Positions 27,022 to 35,910 of a stretch of 64,000 bases of DNA are shown one piece after another. The stretch spans positions 620,001 to 684,000 of the forward strand of contig NZ_CDGG01000001.1 in assembly GCF_000821065.1 (NCBI RefSeq). The letters run 5' to 3'. The translations under genes were made by a program, and so were the position numbers. Source of the DNA: Oceanobacillus oncorhynchi. GTDB lineage: Bacteria > Bacillota > Bacilli > Bacillales > Amphibacillaceae. Position 1 is the first letter of the stretch. Every line of letters starts with the position of its first letter. Below the pieces are notes generated by a model, which saw only the letters and a program-made list of their open reading frames with translations, was not told where the DNA came from and searched no databases.

Positions 27022-27143
27022 AGGATTCGTCAGCAATATGTAATAAATTTCCTAAATGATTATGAATAAGAAATGTATGATTCCTCTTTTCTGGGTTAAC
27101 CTAATTTCGAGCAATAGGTTAATATAGAAGGGAGGAATTTTTT

Positions 27144-27368
27144 ATGAAAAAAGTATTATTAAAAGTTGGTGCTTCCGCTCTTGCTCTTACGCTGGTAACT
27201 GGATGCGGTACATCCAATAATGAAGAGCCGGCAGATGATAACCCGACCATTGATCATGAAGAAAGAGAAGATGAATTTAACGGTAACGACGATAATCGTA
27301 ATGATGATCCCATGGATGAAGACAACTTTGACGAGAGAGAAGAAGACATGCCTCGTAATAACGAATAA
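27144..27368 (+). CDS. Small acidic lipoprotein
   Basis: 74 residues. The signal peptide ends in the lipobox VTGC (Cys 24). The mature part is almost entirely Asp, Glu, Asn and Arg with no predicted fold, for example DDNPTIDHEEREDEFNG. GGGAGG lies before ATG. The function is unknown. Such short polar lipoproteins in Bacillaceae may act as surface charge or are lineage-specific. Confidence 0.75.
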   Translation: MKKVLLKVGASALALTLVTGCGTSNNEEPADDNPTIDHEEREDEFNGNDDNRNDDPMDEDNFDEREEDMPRNNE

Positions 27369-27377
27369 GCCGCTCTA

Positions 27378-27500
27378 AATAATAAAGAAGAAGGCAATGA
27401 CTTTTTGGTTATCCTCTTACAGTGAGAAGAGAAATAAAAATTCTCTCACGCTGATAGGAGTAAATCCCCCACGTCCATTACCTTCTTCTTATTATTTTTT
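27378..27500. terminator. Large branched bidirectional terminator
   Basis: Outer stem AATAATAAAGAAGAAGG with CCTTCTTCTTATTATT (16 bp, one bulge) encloses a second imperfect stem with CAGTGAGAAGAGAA and TTCTCTCACGCTG. T runs occur on both strands. It separates the convergent lipoprotein and opuAA genes. Confidence 0.65.
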
Positions 27501-27519
27501 AAGAAATGATGAAGCCTGC

Positions 27520-28728
27520 TTAATGAACATATTCTTCACTTTCCGTCACATCATCGGAAGTAAGACCGGATAATACATGAACACGTAAAATATAGCCGGC
27601 CAGCTTTTGTTCCTCATTCACTACAGCTAAAGGAAAGCTGGACTCCAATGCTTTCGGGATTAAATCATTGATATATTCATCTTCTGCGACAACCGTAATA
27701 TCTTTCTTGATCAGATCGCTTAATTGTTTATGCTCTTTAATTCCCTGTATCGCATCATCAATCGTCACAATCCCTTGAAGCCGTCTGGAGCGGTCTACGA
27801 CAAATACGCTGGAGATGCCATTTTCGCGCATTTCTTTGACAGCCACATTGATTCCATCCTTGATGGAAACAAGCGCATTCGGCTTGGTCATAATATGACT
27901 TGCCTGAAATACCTTGGAACGGTCGATATCTTTAATAAACTCAGAAATATAGTCATTGGCAGGGCTGGCGATAATCTCTTCAGGAGTCCCGACCTGCTCC
28001 ACATGTCCATCCTTCATCACAGCCACGCGATCGCCGATTCGAAAGGCTTCATTCACATCATGTGTAATAAAAATAATCGTCTTTTGCAGCCGTTCTTGAA
28101 TGTCTAACAGCTCCAGCTGCATTTCCCGGCGGATCAGCGGGTCAAGTGCACTGAAAGGCTCATCCATTAATAAAATATCCGGGTCATTGGTGAGTGCTCT
28201 TGCTAAGCCGACACGCTGCTGCATGCCGCCGGATAATTCATCCGGATATTTATCTTCATAGCCCTTTAACCCTACTGTTTCAATATTTTGCATTGCAATT
28301 TCCCTGCGTTTTTCTTTTGGGACATTCCGAATTTCCAATCCATACTCGACATTTGCCAAAATCGTCCGGTGGCTGAAGAGACCAAAGTGCTGGAAAACCA
28401 TGGCAATTTTTTCCTGGCGGACTTTTTTTAATTCGTCCCGGCTGCATTTGGTAATATCCTGCCCGTCAATCAGAATCGAACCGTCTGTCGGTTTATTTAA
28501 AAGGTTGAAGCAGCGGATTAAGGTGGATTTCCCGCTTCCCGACAGCCCCATGATAACGAAGACCTCTCCCTTTTGAATGTCAAAGGTCGCATCATAGACA
28601 CCAACCGTATGATTTGTTTTCTTCAAAATTTCTTCCTTCGATAATCCTTCTTTGATCATAGGGATGACAGATTTCGGTTTGGAACCAAATATTTTAGAAA
28701 CATTTTTTACTTGTATTTGTACAGACAT
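27520..28728 (-). CDS. opuAA: Glycine betaine ABC transporter ATP-binding protein OpuAA
   Basis: ATPase of the osmoprotectant importer, 402 residues. Walker A GLSGSGKST near residue 60, Q loop MVFQHFGLF, signature LSGGMQQRVGLAR near 166, Walker B ILLMDEPFSALDP and H-loop FITHD. The C-terminal third (about 285-390) is a pair of CBS domains, which in OpuA senses ionic strength. The start codon overlaps the opuAB stop by one base. It is the last gene of the opuCBA-ordered operon. Confidence 0.95.
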   Translation of the reverse strand: MSVQIQVKNVSKIFGSKPKSVIPMIKEGLSKEEILKKTNHTVGVYDATFDIQKGEVFVIMGLSGSGKSTLIRCFNLLNKPTDGSILIDGQDITKCSRDELKKVRQEKIAMVFQHFGLFSHRTILANVEYGLEIRNVPKEKRREIAMQNIETVGLKGYEDKYPDELSGGMQQRVGLARALTNDPDILLMDEPFSALDPLIRREMQLELLDIQERLQKTIIFITHDVNEAFRIGDRVAVMKDGHVEQVGTPEEIIASPANDYISEFIKDIDRSKVFQASHIMTKPNALVSIKDGINVAVKEMRENGISSVFVVDRSRRLQGIVTIDDAIQGIKEHKQLSDLIKKDITVVAEDEYINDLIPKALESSFPLAVVNEEQKLAGYILRVHVLSGLTSDDVTESEEYVH

Positions 28729-29594
28729 TATTGATTACCTCCACGACGTTGTACTTTTTCTGCGATACCATTGGTAATACGATCAATAATAATCGCCAGA
28801 AATACGATACTGATACCAGCTTCAAAGCCGAGCGCAATATCGATCCGGTTAATCGATACCAGCACCTGCTCGCCCAGACCGGAAGCACCGACCATGGATG
28901 CAATAACAACCATGGCTAATGCCATCATGGTCGTCTGGTTGACACCGGCCATAATTGTCGGCAATGCTTGCGGCAGCTGAACTTTGGATAAGGTCTGCCA
29001 TCTGGAAGAGCCAAACGAATGCGCTGACTCCACAACCTCTTTATCCACACCGCGGATAGCAAGGTCGGTTAAACGGATGACCGGCGGCAGGGAATAAATC
29101 AATGTAGCGAAGATAGCAGAAACATTACCCAGCCCAAAGAAGAAAATAGCCGGGATGAGATACACAAAACTTGGCATCGTCTGCATCGCATCAAGAATCG
29201 GACGCAAAATCATCGAAACCCATTTATTAAATGCCATCGCAATCCCAAGCGGAATTCCAATAATTAAGCAAATAATAACGGCGGTTAAAATGATGGAAAT
29301 CGTAATCATCATTTCCTCCCACAGGCCAAAGCTTCCAATGAGAAAAATAAAGAGGCCGTATAAAACACCTGAGAAAAGCGATTTAAAATACCATCCAAGT
29401 AAAAAGATGATAACGATAAACAGCCACCACGGAATAATCATTAGAAAATCAGTGAGTCCACTGATAGACCTCGAGGTGATGAAAAATATAAAATCAAATA
29501 AAACTTCTAAGTTATTGGCAAGAAAGCTGACAAATTCGTCAACATACTTTCCAGCTTCGAATGTAATGTCTGGAAATTGAATCATAAGCATCAT
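28728..29594 (-). CDS. opuAB: Glycine betaine ABC transporter permease OpuAB
   Basis: Membrane subunit, 288 residues, with about 7-8 hydrophobic helices. The cytoplasmic coupling motif is seen at ESAHSFGSSRWQTLSKVQLP (about residues 188-207) and the family block PSFVYLIPAIFFFGLGN near 143. The ATG at 29594 is 22 nt from the only good SD (AGAGAGGT). The interval contains a 6-bp hairpin; no better in-frame start exists. Confidence 0.93.
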   Translation of the reverse strand: MMLMIQFPDITFEAGKYVDEFVSFLANNLEVLFDFIFFITSRSISGLTDFLMIIPWWLFIVIIFLLGWYFKSLFSGVLYGLFIFLIGSFGLWEEMMITISIILTAVIICLIIGIPLGIAMAFNKWVSMILRPILDAMQTMPSFVYLIPAIFFFGLGNVSAIFATLIYSLPPVIRLTDLAIRGVDKEVVESAHSFGSSRWQTLSKVQLPQALPTIMAGVNQTTMMALAMVVIASMVGASGLGEQVLVSINRIDIALGFEAGISIVFLAIIIDRITNGIAEKVQRRGGNQ

Positions 29595-29625
29595 AACTGC
29601 TAAGAAAGCAGTATTTACCTCTCTT
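29592..29625 (-). promoter_or_regulatory. SD-hairpin-start arrangement of opuAB
   Basis: Reading the minus strand, AGAGAGGT is followed by AAAT, then ACTGCT-TTCTT-AGCAGT, then TATG. Folding of the hairpin would shorten the SD-to-ATG distance from about 22 nt to a normal one. Confidence 0.5.
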
Positions 29626-29671
29626 TCTGTAATGTATTTTTTAGTTAAGATAAAACGAAATGACGGGTTGT

Positions 29672-29709
29672 AAAAAAGAAAGAGCAGCTAACCTGGTGGC
29701 AAGCTACTC
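29672..29709 (-). terminator. Intercistronic terminator/attenuator between opuAC and opuAB
   Basis: On the minus strand GAGTAGCT pairs with AGCTGCTC, followed by TTTCTTTTTT. It likely gives more binding protein than permease/ATPase. Confidence 0.7.
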
Positions 29710-29728
29710 CACGTTATTGTTTATTTTT

Positions 29729-30724
29729 TTATTCCAATGAATCAACTACATCCTGTGCAATATCTTCTGGAAGCCAGGCTGTCCAGATATCTTCATGCTC
29801 CTGCATCCACCAGATAGCTGCTTCTTCTGCCGATGCACCATTATCTTCCATATACTCTAACGCTTCTTCTGTTAAAGCACTGCTTGTTTCATACTGCTCT
29901 AAGAATTCCACAACCTCAGGTGCTTGTTCAAGAAAATCCGGATGAACGGAAATAACCACATCATTTGGAGGGAATTCGGTTCCTCTTGACTCTTCCCAGG
30001 TTGCTTCATCATAAGGTGCTTCTTCCAATAGAACTAAATCATATTTAGCTGTGATTGCTGTAGGTGACCAATAGTAGCCGACCCATCCTTCTCCAGCTTC
30101 ATAAGCACGAGCTAAATCGGTAATAATAGCTGAATCAGAGCCCGGGCTAAAGTTGTTGAAGGTCTCATCTAATTCATAGAAGTCGAATTTATCATTAATG
30201 GCTTCCTCTACTGCCCATCCGCTCGGCGCATTAATAATGCGTCCTTTTTCCGGATCTTCCGGGTCTTGAAATACCTCCGGATAATCCTTCAAATCTTCTA
30301 CGGTTTGTAAATTAGGTGCAAGCGGCTCAATCCCTTTTTCTGGATCACCTTCGATAACATAGGCAGGAACATATAGACCTTGGTCATTATCATCAAAGTT
30401 CACAGATAAGGTTTCAATGTCGCCCGCTTCTGTTAATTCCTCATAAAGATCGCGGATATTGTCTGTCCATACCTCCATATATACATTGATATCTCCATCA
30501 CTTAACCCCTGCATCGTTGCTGCGGTCGAACCAGAAGTGATATCTGTGTCATAGCCGTATCCTTCTTCCATGATTTGTGCCGCAATATAATTGTGTACAT
30601 TAATACTGTCCCAGCCGGCATCAGCTAAAACAATCGTATCAATTTCTCCCTCGCTTGATGCATCGCCGCATGCAGTTAAAACAAGAACCGAGGCAGTTAT
30701 CAAAGCAAATAGTAACTTTTTCAT
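29729..30724 (-). CDS. opuAC: Glycine betaine-binding lipoprotein OpuAC
   Basis: Extracellular betaine receptor tethered by a lipid. The signal peptide ends at LTAC (Cys 19). The mature domain shows the family features DAGWDSINVHNYIAAQI near residue 35, STAATMQGLSDGDINVYMEVW near 66 (split: STAATMQGLSD and INVYMEVW) and INAPSGWAVEEAI near 164, with Trp residues of the aromatic cage. 331 residues and strongly acidic. AAGGGGGAC precedes ATG. It is promoter-proximal here, whereas B. subtilis opuA has it last. Confidence 0.93.
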   Translation of the reverse strand: MKKLLFALITASVLVLTACGDASSEGEIDTIVLADAGWDSINVHNYIAAQIMEEGYGYDTDITSGSTAATMQGLSDGDINVYMEVWTDNIRDLYEELTEAGDIETLSVNFDDNDQGLYVPAYVIEGDPEKGIEPLAPNLQTVEDLKDYPEVFQDPEDPEKGRIINAPSGWAVEEAINDKFDFYELDETFNNFSPGSDSAIITDLARAYEAGEGWVGYYWSPTAITAKYDLVLLEEAPYDEATWEESRGTEFPPNDVVISVHPDFLEQAPEVVEFLEQYETSSALTEEALEYMEDNGASAEEAAIWWMQEHEDIWTAWLPEDIAQDVVDSLE

Positions 30725-31104
30725 TTTTAAGTCCCCCTTATTTTTTTGGAATTTTCAGGTATATCATTTGGTGAAAATAGAAGCAAAATAGTGCGTAAAA
30801 CAAAAAATTTTGCAGCGGGTTAATCAATCAAGCTATTTATTCAAAAGCTGAAAGAAAATGATGTATGAGGATGGAAATAAGCTATGATTCGATTCTTAAT
30901 TATACCTTATACTTATAAAATTAAACAAAGCGCTTAAAAGTGGATAAAGATGCATATTTCGATGTATAACGAGGTTAAAGCAGGTTTAGGCGTGTATATC
31001 TTTGTAATTGTCGAGAATGCTCTAAAATACGTATGCGTTTTCAAAATGATTGATAAAAATCAGTCGAATCTTGTCAGATTGATAGGAAAATAGAATGATG
31101 GAGG

Positions 31105-31163
31105 ACTGCGATTAGTCGTCCCACCAAAATCATTGGGACTGCGATTACTCGTCCCATCAAAAG
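31105..31163 (-). repeat. Two short hairpin repeats between opuA and the RND genes
   Basis: Copies GGACTGCGATTAGTCGTCC and GGGACTGCGATTACTCGTCCC written as stem GGGAC, loop TGCGATTACTC, stem GTCCC. The 30725-31437 gap contains the divergent promoter region of opuAC and these repeats, with no convincing gene. Confidence 0.65.
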
Positions 31164-31437
31164 CGTTGCTGGAATTATTATGCGGCAATAAGCAGATAAG
31201 ACTTGCATCTGACGTTCCGTGAGGGGATATGTTATAGAAAAAGTGCATTTAATAACTTCTCTCATCACCTGGCAGACAAACGTTGCTTGGGTATTTTGAA
31301 AGGGATATACTTAAATGAGGAATTTTTTGAAACGAATTGCGTGTCACTTTCGTACGAAACAAAGAGACAGAAAAAAAGGTATAAAAACGAGAGCAGGCAA
31401 GTGCCAGTTAAAATAAGGAAGGGGTATCTACATAACC

Positions 31438-32304
31438 ATGAAAAAAAGTATTGGAGCAATTGGATTGATTTTGATGCTGTTTGTTTTAGCGGCATGTACA
31501 GAGGATGACAATGAATCCGCTGAAGAAACACAGGAGGAGGTAATTACTTCTGTACAGACAGAGGAGGTCGAAGAAGGGGAATTGACGCGGGAAAGAACAT
31601 TTAATGCCCGGCTGGAGCCTTCACAGACAACCCCGATTATGATTGAACAGCCTTTAGAAGTAGACACCTTAGAAGTAAATGTCGGCGATACGGTAGAAGA
31701 AGATGAGACAGTCGCTGAATTAACGCTTGATGGCAATACACAATCTGTGGACGCACCGGAAGCTGGGGAAGTCATTCAGATTCAGGCCGGTGAAGGCGAG
31801 AATATCGACCCGGAAGAGCCTTTTATGCTGATTGCGGATACAGATGAATGGAAAGCAGAAGGCAGTGCCTCCGAAAGCATGCTGAACCTTTTGAATATCG
31901 ATGATGAAGTAGAAGTGACTGTGAGCGGAGAAGAGAAAACAGCTGCGATTACCAATATAGATCAGATTCCGGATGATACCGGATTATATCCGGTTACGGC
32001 TACATTTGAAGCTGGAGATGCGTCCTTTATCTCCGGAGCTGTTGCAAAAATAACCGTCGAGGAAACCGTAGAATCGGATGCCTTATTAGTACCTACAGAA
32101 GCAGTTGTAGAGAGTGAAAGGGAGTCCTTTGTTTTTGTGGTAACGGATGAGGAAACGGTAGAGCAGCGCGAGGTTTCTGTTATTACGATGCAATCCCGGC
32201 AAACCGCAATCGAGGGAGATATCGAAGCTGGGGAAGAAATCGTCATAACAGGTCAATCCGGATTAGAAGACGGCGATGCTGTCGAAGTAGTGAAAGGGGA
32301 ATAG
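31438..32304 (+). CDS. RND efflux adaptor (membrane-fusion lipoprotein)
   Basis: 288 residues. The lipobox LAAC (Cys 20) follows a short signal peptide. The mature part has the barrel-sandwich (biotinyl-like) halves LEVNVGDTVEEDETVAEL near residue 79 and SVDAPEAGEVIQIQAGEGEN near 102. A beta-barrel and membrane-proximal domain end in the VPTEAVV strand near 218. The alpha-helical hairpin is absent, so it is a minimal adaptor as in Gram-positive RND systems. It is 3 nt from the pump gene. Confidence 0.85.
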   Translation: MKKSIGAIGLILMLFVLAACTEDDNESAEETQEEVITSVQTEEVEEGELTRERTFNARLEPSQTTPIMIEQPLEVDTLEVNVGDTVEEDETVAELTLDGNTQSVDAPEAGEVIQIQAGEGENIDPEEPFMLIADTDEWKAEGSASESMLNLLNIDDEVEVTVSGEEKTAAITNIDQIPDDTGLYPVTATFEAGDASFISGAVAKITVEETVESDALLVPTEAVVESERESFVFVVTDEETVEQREVSVITMQSRQTAIEGDIEAGEEIVITGQSGLEDGDAVEVVKGE

Positions 32305-32307
32305 ATT

Positions 32308-35300
32308 TTGAAACAGCTTATAAAAACTTCAGTAAAACGGCCAATTGGCGTCATTATGATTGTATTAGCTGTTCTTGCTTTAGGGGTTATGTCCCTGCGA
32401 AATCTTGCGGTCGATCTTTTCCCTGAAATAGATTTGCCGGTAGCCGTCGTTGCTACCAATTATCAAGATGCAGCACCAGAAGATGTGCAGAATTTAATCA
32501 GCAGACCGCTGGAATCAGCAGTAAGTGCAGTAGAAGGAATCGATACGGTTCAATCTCAATCACAATCTGGGTCCTCCATGGTAATGATGATGTTTCAAAA
32601 TGGAACAGATTTAGACCAGGCCCTGTTGGATGTGAGAGAACAGGTTGACCAAGTAAAAGGAATGTTACCTGATGGAGCAGGGGACCCGAATATTCTTCGC
32701 TTCAGCCCTGATTCACTTCCGGTTATGTACCTCGGGTTAACGGGCGATGATTTAGCCGAGCTGACCGAAATCGCAGACCAGCAAATTGTTCCTTTCTTTG
32801 AAAGACAAGAAGGGGTAGCCTCAGTCACGATTGAAGGCGGCTTAGAAAGAGAGATTCAAATTGAATTAGATGAAGCGAGCTTAGAACAATATGGCATCTC
32901 GCCTCAAAGTGTCATGGATACACTGGGAAGCGAGAACAGCTCTTCCTCCATCGGTACGGTAGAACAGGGAAATCAGGATTTACAGATTCGCGTCATTGGT
33001 GAATTTGACAACATAGAGGATATTGAAAATACACAGATTCAATCAGAGGCAGGCGGCGTTGTCCGTATTTCGGATATTGCAGACGTGCAGGACGATTTTA
33101 AAGAGACTTCCTCCGAAACGATGGTGAACGGGGAGCATGCACTTGTCTTGTCTGTAATGAAGCAGACAGATGCGAATACGGTAGAGGTTGCATCGAATAT
33201 TACAGATGCGATGCCGGGAATGATGGAAGATTTACCAGAAGGAATGGGTTTAAATACCATCATTGATACCTCTGAATTTATTGAGATGTCGATTGATTCG
33301 GTCATGAATAATATTTTAATTGGAGGGGCAATCGCCTTTCTTATTCTGCTCCTGTTTTTAAAGAGCATCCGTGCAACCATTGTGATTGGATTATCGATAC
33401 CAATTGCGATTATCGCAACCTTTGTATTAATGTACTTTACGGGTCAGACCTTGAATGTACTTTCCCTGGGCGGATTGGCTTTAGGGATTGGAATGATGCT
33501 GGACAGCTCCATTATTATTTTAGAAAATATTTATTCCTACCGGCGCAGAGGCTACAGCCTGTTTGAGGCGGCAACCAAGGGATCGATTGAATTAGCACCG
33601 GCAGTTATTGCTTCAACAACGACGACATTAGTCGTATTTTTACCAATTGTTTTTGTAGAAGGAATGTCATCCGACTTATTTACACCATTAGCACTGGCTG
33701 TTTCCTTCTCCTTAGTCGCATCTTTAGTCGTTGCGATTACATTAGTACCAATGCTCTCCTCGAAGCTGTTGGCAAATGTCATGGAAGGATCGGGAAAAAG
33801 GTATTGGTTTGACAGGTTTTTAAATTGGTTGAAAACACGTTATGGAAAAGGATTAGAAAAAGTACTGAGATTTAGAAAAACAACCGTCCTGGTAACGATA
33901 TTAGCGATTATCGGCAGCCTTTTTCTCATTCCGCGTATCGGGATGGAGTTTATGCCATCAGCCGACCAGGGACAAGCGCAGATCACGGTAGAGACACCGC
34001 CGGGAAGCAGCTTAGACTATACGATCGGCATGACAGAACAGGTGGATGACATTTTAGCAGACTATGAGGAATATATGGATGTCAGCTATGTAACCATCGG
34101 ATCTGCTGACTTTACTGGCAGTATGAATGAATCAACCTATACGCTGCAATTAATACCTGCATCAGAGCGGGACCGGTCAACGGAACAGATTATGGTAGAG
34201 ATCGATGAACGTGTGCAGCATATTGCAGGTGCTGATATTGCAGCCTCTGCGATGGATGGCGGTATGGAAATGGGAGACCCGATTACGATTCAATTAAATG
34301 GCCCTGAAAATGATACCCTGATTGATTTATCCGAACAGGTCCTTGCTGAAATGGAGGAGGTTGAAGGAGTAACCAATACAACCTCTACAGCAGAAGATGG
34401 CATTCCGCAAATGGAAATTAGGGTAGATGAGGACGCAGCCTCCAGCTATGGGCTGTCAGGGTCGCAAATCACCAGCCAGCTGGAAATGAAATTCTCCGGA
34501 CAGGTGGTCGGCCAATATCGGGAAGAAGGACAGGAAATCGATATTACCATTGCCTATCCAGAAGATACTCGCACAAGTATTGAAGACCTGTTAGACAGCA
34601 GTATTCAATCCCCTTCAGGAGCAACGGTTCCGTTGGATGAACTTGTTGAGATCGAGCAGGCAGAAGGACCACAGACGCTCCTGAGAGAAAATCAGCAGGC
34701 ACAAATGAATGTCAGCTCGGGAGTTGTCGGTCGCGATTTAGGAAGTGTCGTATCCGATATTGAAACGAAGCTAAGTCAAATGGACTTTCCTGAAGGCTAC
34801 AGCTATAGCATTGGCGGCCAGGCAGAAGATATGGAAGAGGCCTTTATGGAGCTTGGCGTAGCGCTGATATTCTCGATTTTCTTAGTGTATATCGTACTCG
34901 CTGTACAATTTGAAAATCTCCTGCAGCCATTTATTATTATGTTTGCATTGCCGACAACCATTATTGGTGTTATTGGCGGACTATTTGTGACAAATATATC
35001 CTTAAGCGTAGCCGGCTTTATCGGCATTATTATGCTTGCCGGAATAGTGGTTAATAACTCGATTGTACTTGTAGACTATATCAATATTCTGCGCAGAAGA
35101 GGAATGGACCAGATAGAAGCTATTATTGAAGCAGGACGCTCCAGACTGCGCCCAATCATGATGACATCCCTTACCACGATTCTGGCGATGGTTCCGCTAG
35201 GGCTGGGAATTGGTGAAGGGGCCGAGCTGCAGCAGCCATTAGCTGTAACGATAATCTTCGGTTTAACGATTTCCAGCATCTTTACCTTATTCTTTGTTCC

Positions 35301-35379
35301 TGTTATTTATCTGATCTTTGATAACATAACGAAGAAAGTAAGGGGAAGAAGGAAGCGGAAGAAAGCAGCGAAAAAGTAA
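32308..35379 (+). CDS. RND family efflux transporter (SwrC-like)
   Basis: Proton-driven inner-membrane exporter of 1023 residues with the duplicated RND plan: one helix, a large external loop, then six helices, twice. Typical pieces are VKRPIGVIMIVLAVLALG at the N terminus, GLALGIGMMLDSSIIILENI near residue 386, which includes the TM4 Asp, and GIIMLAGIVVNNSIVLVDYI near 906. The closest characterised relative is B. subtilis SwrC (YerP), which gives self-resistance to surfactin. Substrates here are unknown. TTG start with AAAGGGG upstream. Confidence 0.9.
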   Translation: MKQLIKTSVKRPIGVIMIVLAVLALGVMSLRNLAVDLFPEIDLPVAVVATNYQDAAPEDVQNLISRPLESAVSAVEGIDTVQSQSQSGSSMVMMMFQNGTDLDQALLDVREQVDQVKGMLPDGAGDPNILRFSPDSLPVMYLGLTGDDLAELTEIADQQIVPFFERQEGVASVTIEGGLEREIQIELDEASLEQYGISPQSVMDTLGSENSSSSIGTVEQGNQDLQIRVIGEFDNIEDIENTQIQSEAGGVVRISDIADVQDDFKETSSETMVNGEHALVLSVMKQTDANTVEVASNITDAMPGMMEDLPEGMGLNTIIDTSEFIEMSIDSVMNNILIGGAIAFLILLLFLKSIRATIVIGLSIPIAIIATFVLMYFTGQTLNVLSLGGLALGIGMMLDSSIIILENIYSYRRRGYSLFEAATKGSIELAPAVIASTTTTLVVFLPIVFVEGMSSDLFTPLALAVSFSLVASLVVAITLVPMLSSKLLANVMEGSGKRYWFDRFLNWLKTRYGKGLEKVLRFRKTTVLVTILAIIGSLFLIPRIGMEFMPSADQGQAQITVETPPGSSLDYTIGMTEQVDDILADYEEYMDVSYVTIGSADFTGSMNESTYTLQLIPASERDRSTEQIMVEIDERVQHIAGADIAASAMDGGMEMGDPITIQLNGPENDTLIDLSEQVLAEMEEVEGVTNTTSTAEDGIPQMEIRVDEDAASSYGLSGSQITSQLEMKFSGQVVGQYREEGQEIDITIAYPEDTRTSIEDLLDSSIQSPSGATVPLDELVEIEQAEGPQTLLRENQQAQMNVSSGVVGRDLGSVVSDIETKLSQMDFPEGYSYSIGGQAEDMEEAFMELGVALIFSIFLVYIVLAVQFENLLQPFIIMFALPTTIIGVIGGLFVTNISLSVAGFIGIIMLAGIVVNNSIVLVDYINILRRRGMDQIEAIIEAGRSRLRPIMMTSLTTILAMVPLGLGIGEGAELQQPLAVTIIFGLTISSIFTLFFVPVIYLIFDNITKKVRGRRKRKKAAKK

Positions 35380-35399
35380 ACGTAAGTAATGAAAAATGA

Positions 35400-35449
35400 G
35401 GCAGCTCTTGGCAGAGAGACAATCATCTCATTTGCCGAGCTGCCCTTTT
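35400..35449 (+). terminator. Terminator of the RND operon
   Basis: GGCAGCTC-TT-GGCA pairs with TGCC-GAGCTGCC around a 19-nt loop, then CTTTTC. Confidence 0.75.
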
Positions 35450-35552
35450 CATGACATAAATAATTTTCTTTGATTAACAACAGGCTAGAATTCATTTCAT
35501 GTCGAAAATCGGGTATGATAAAGACAAAGAAAAGCGAAAGAAGGTAGATAAA

Positions 35553-35846
35553 ATGGTAATATCCCAAGTAATGCAGTTAATCACCGGTGTTTTTGAAGGA
35601 TTATTGGGTATTCCAGTCTTTGGCGGTATTTATATCATGGGGTCGGGCTATACGCCATTATTCGTCATGCTGATTCTTCATATTATTACATTACTCCTCG
35701 CCAGCCGGGATAGAAGATGGATAGCGGGCAGTGTTTTAGGAATTGTAACAAGTATTATTGGCTTTATCCCACTTGTTGGCATGACATTGCATTGGATTAC
35801 ATGTATTGTATTGATTATTTCCGTATTTCAACCAAGAAGATATTAA
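35553..35846 (+). CDS. Small membrane protein, unknown function
   Basis: 97 residues with about three to four hydrophobic segments, among them LLGIPVFGGIYIM and IAGSVLGIVTSIIGFIPLVG. It ends in QPRRY. AGAAGGTAG places the start at ATG 35553 rather than the in-frame ATG at 35499, whose extension is very polar. I do not recognise the family. A shared terminator separates it from zwf. Confidence 0.65.
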   Translation: MVISQVMQLITGVFEGLLGIPVFGGIYIMGSGYTPLFVMLILHIITLLLASRDRRWIAGSVLGIVTSIIGFIPLVGMTLHWITCIVLIISVFQPRRY

Positions 35847-35891
35847 AAAATAAGCCTCCTGCTACATTAAGAAAGCAGGAGGCTTATTTTT
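35845..35891. terminator. Bidirectional terminator
   Basis: AAAATAAGCCTCCTGCT and AGCAGGAGGCTTATTTT form a 17-bp stem with A and T runs at both sides. It serves the membrane protein gene and zwf. Confidence 0.93.
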
Positions 35892-35910
35892 GATAGGAGT
35901 AATATATAGT

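Noticed and set aside
31203-31508. 101-codon plus-strand frame before the RND adaptor
   Set aside because: It overlaps the adaptor start in another frame and has no ribosome binding site or recognisable features.
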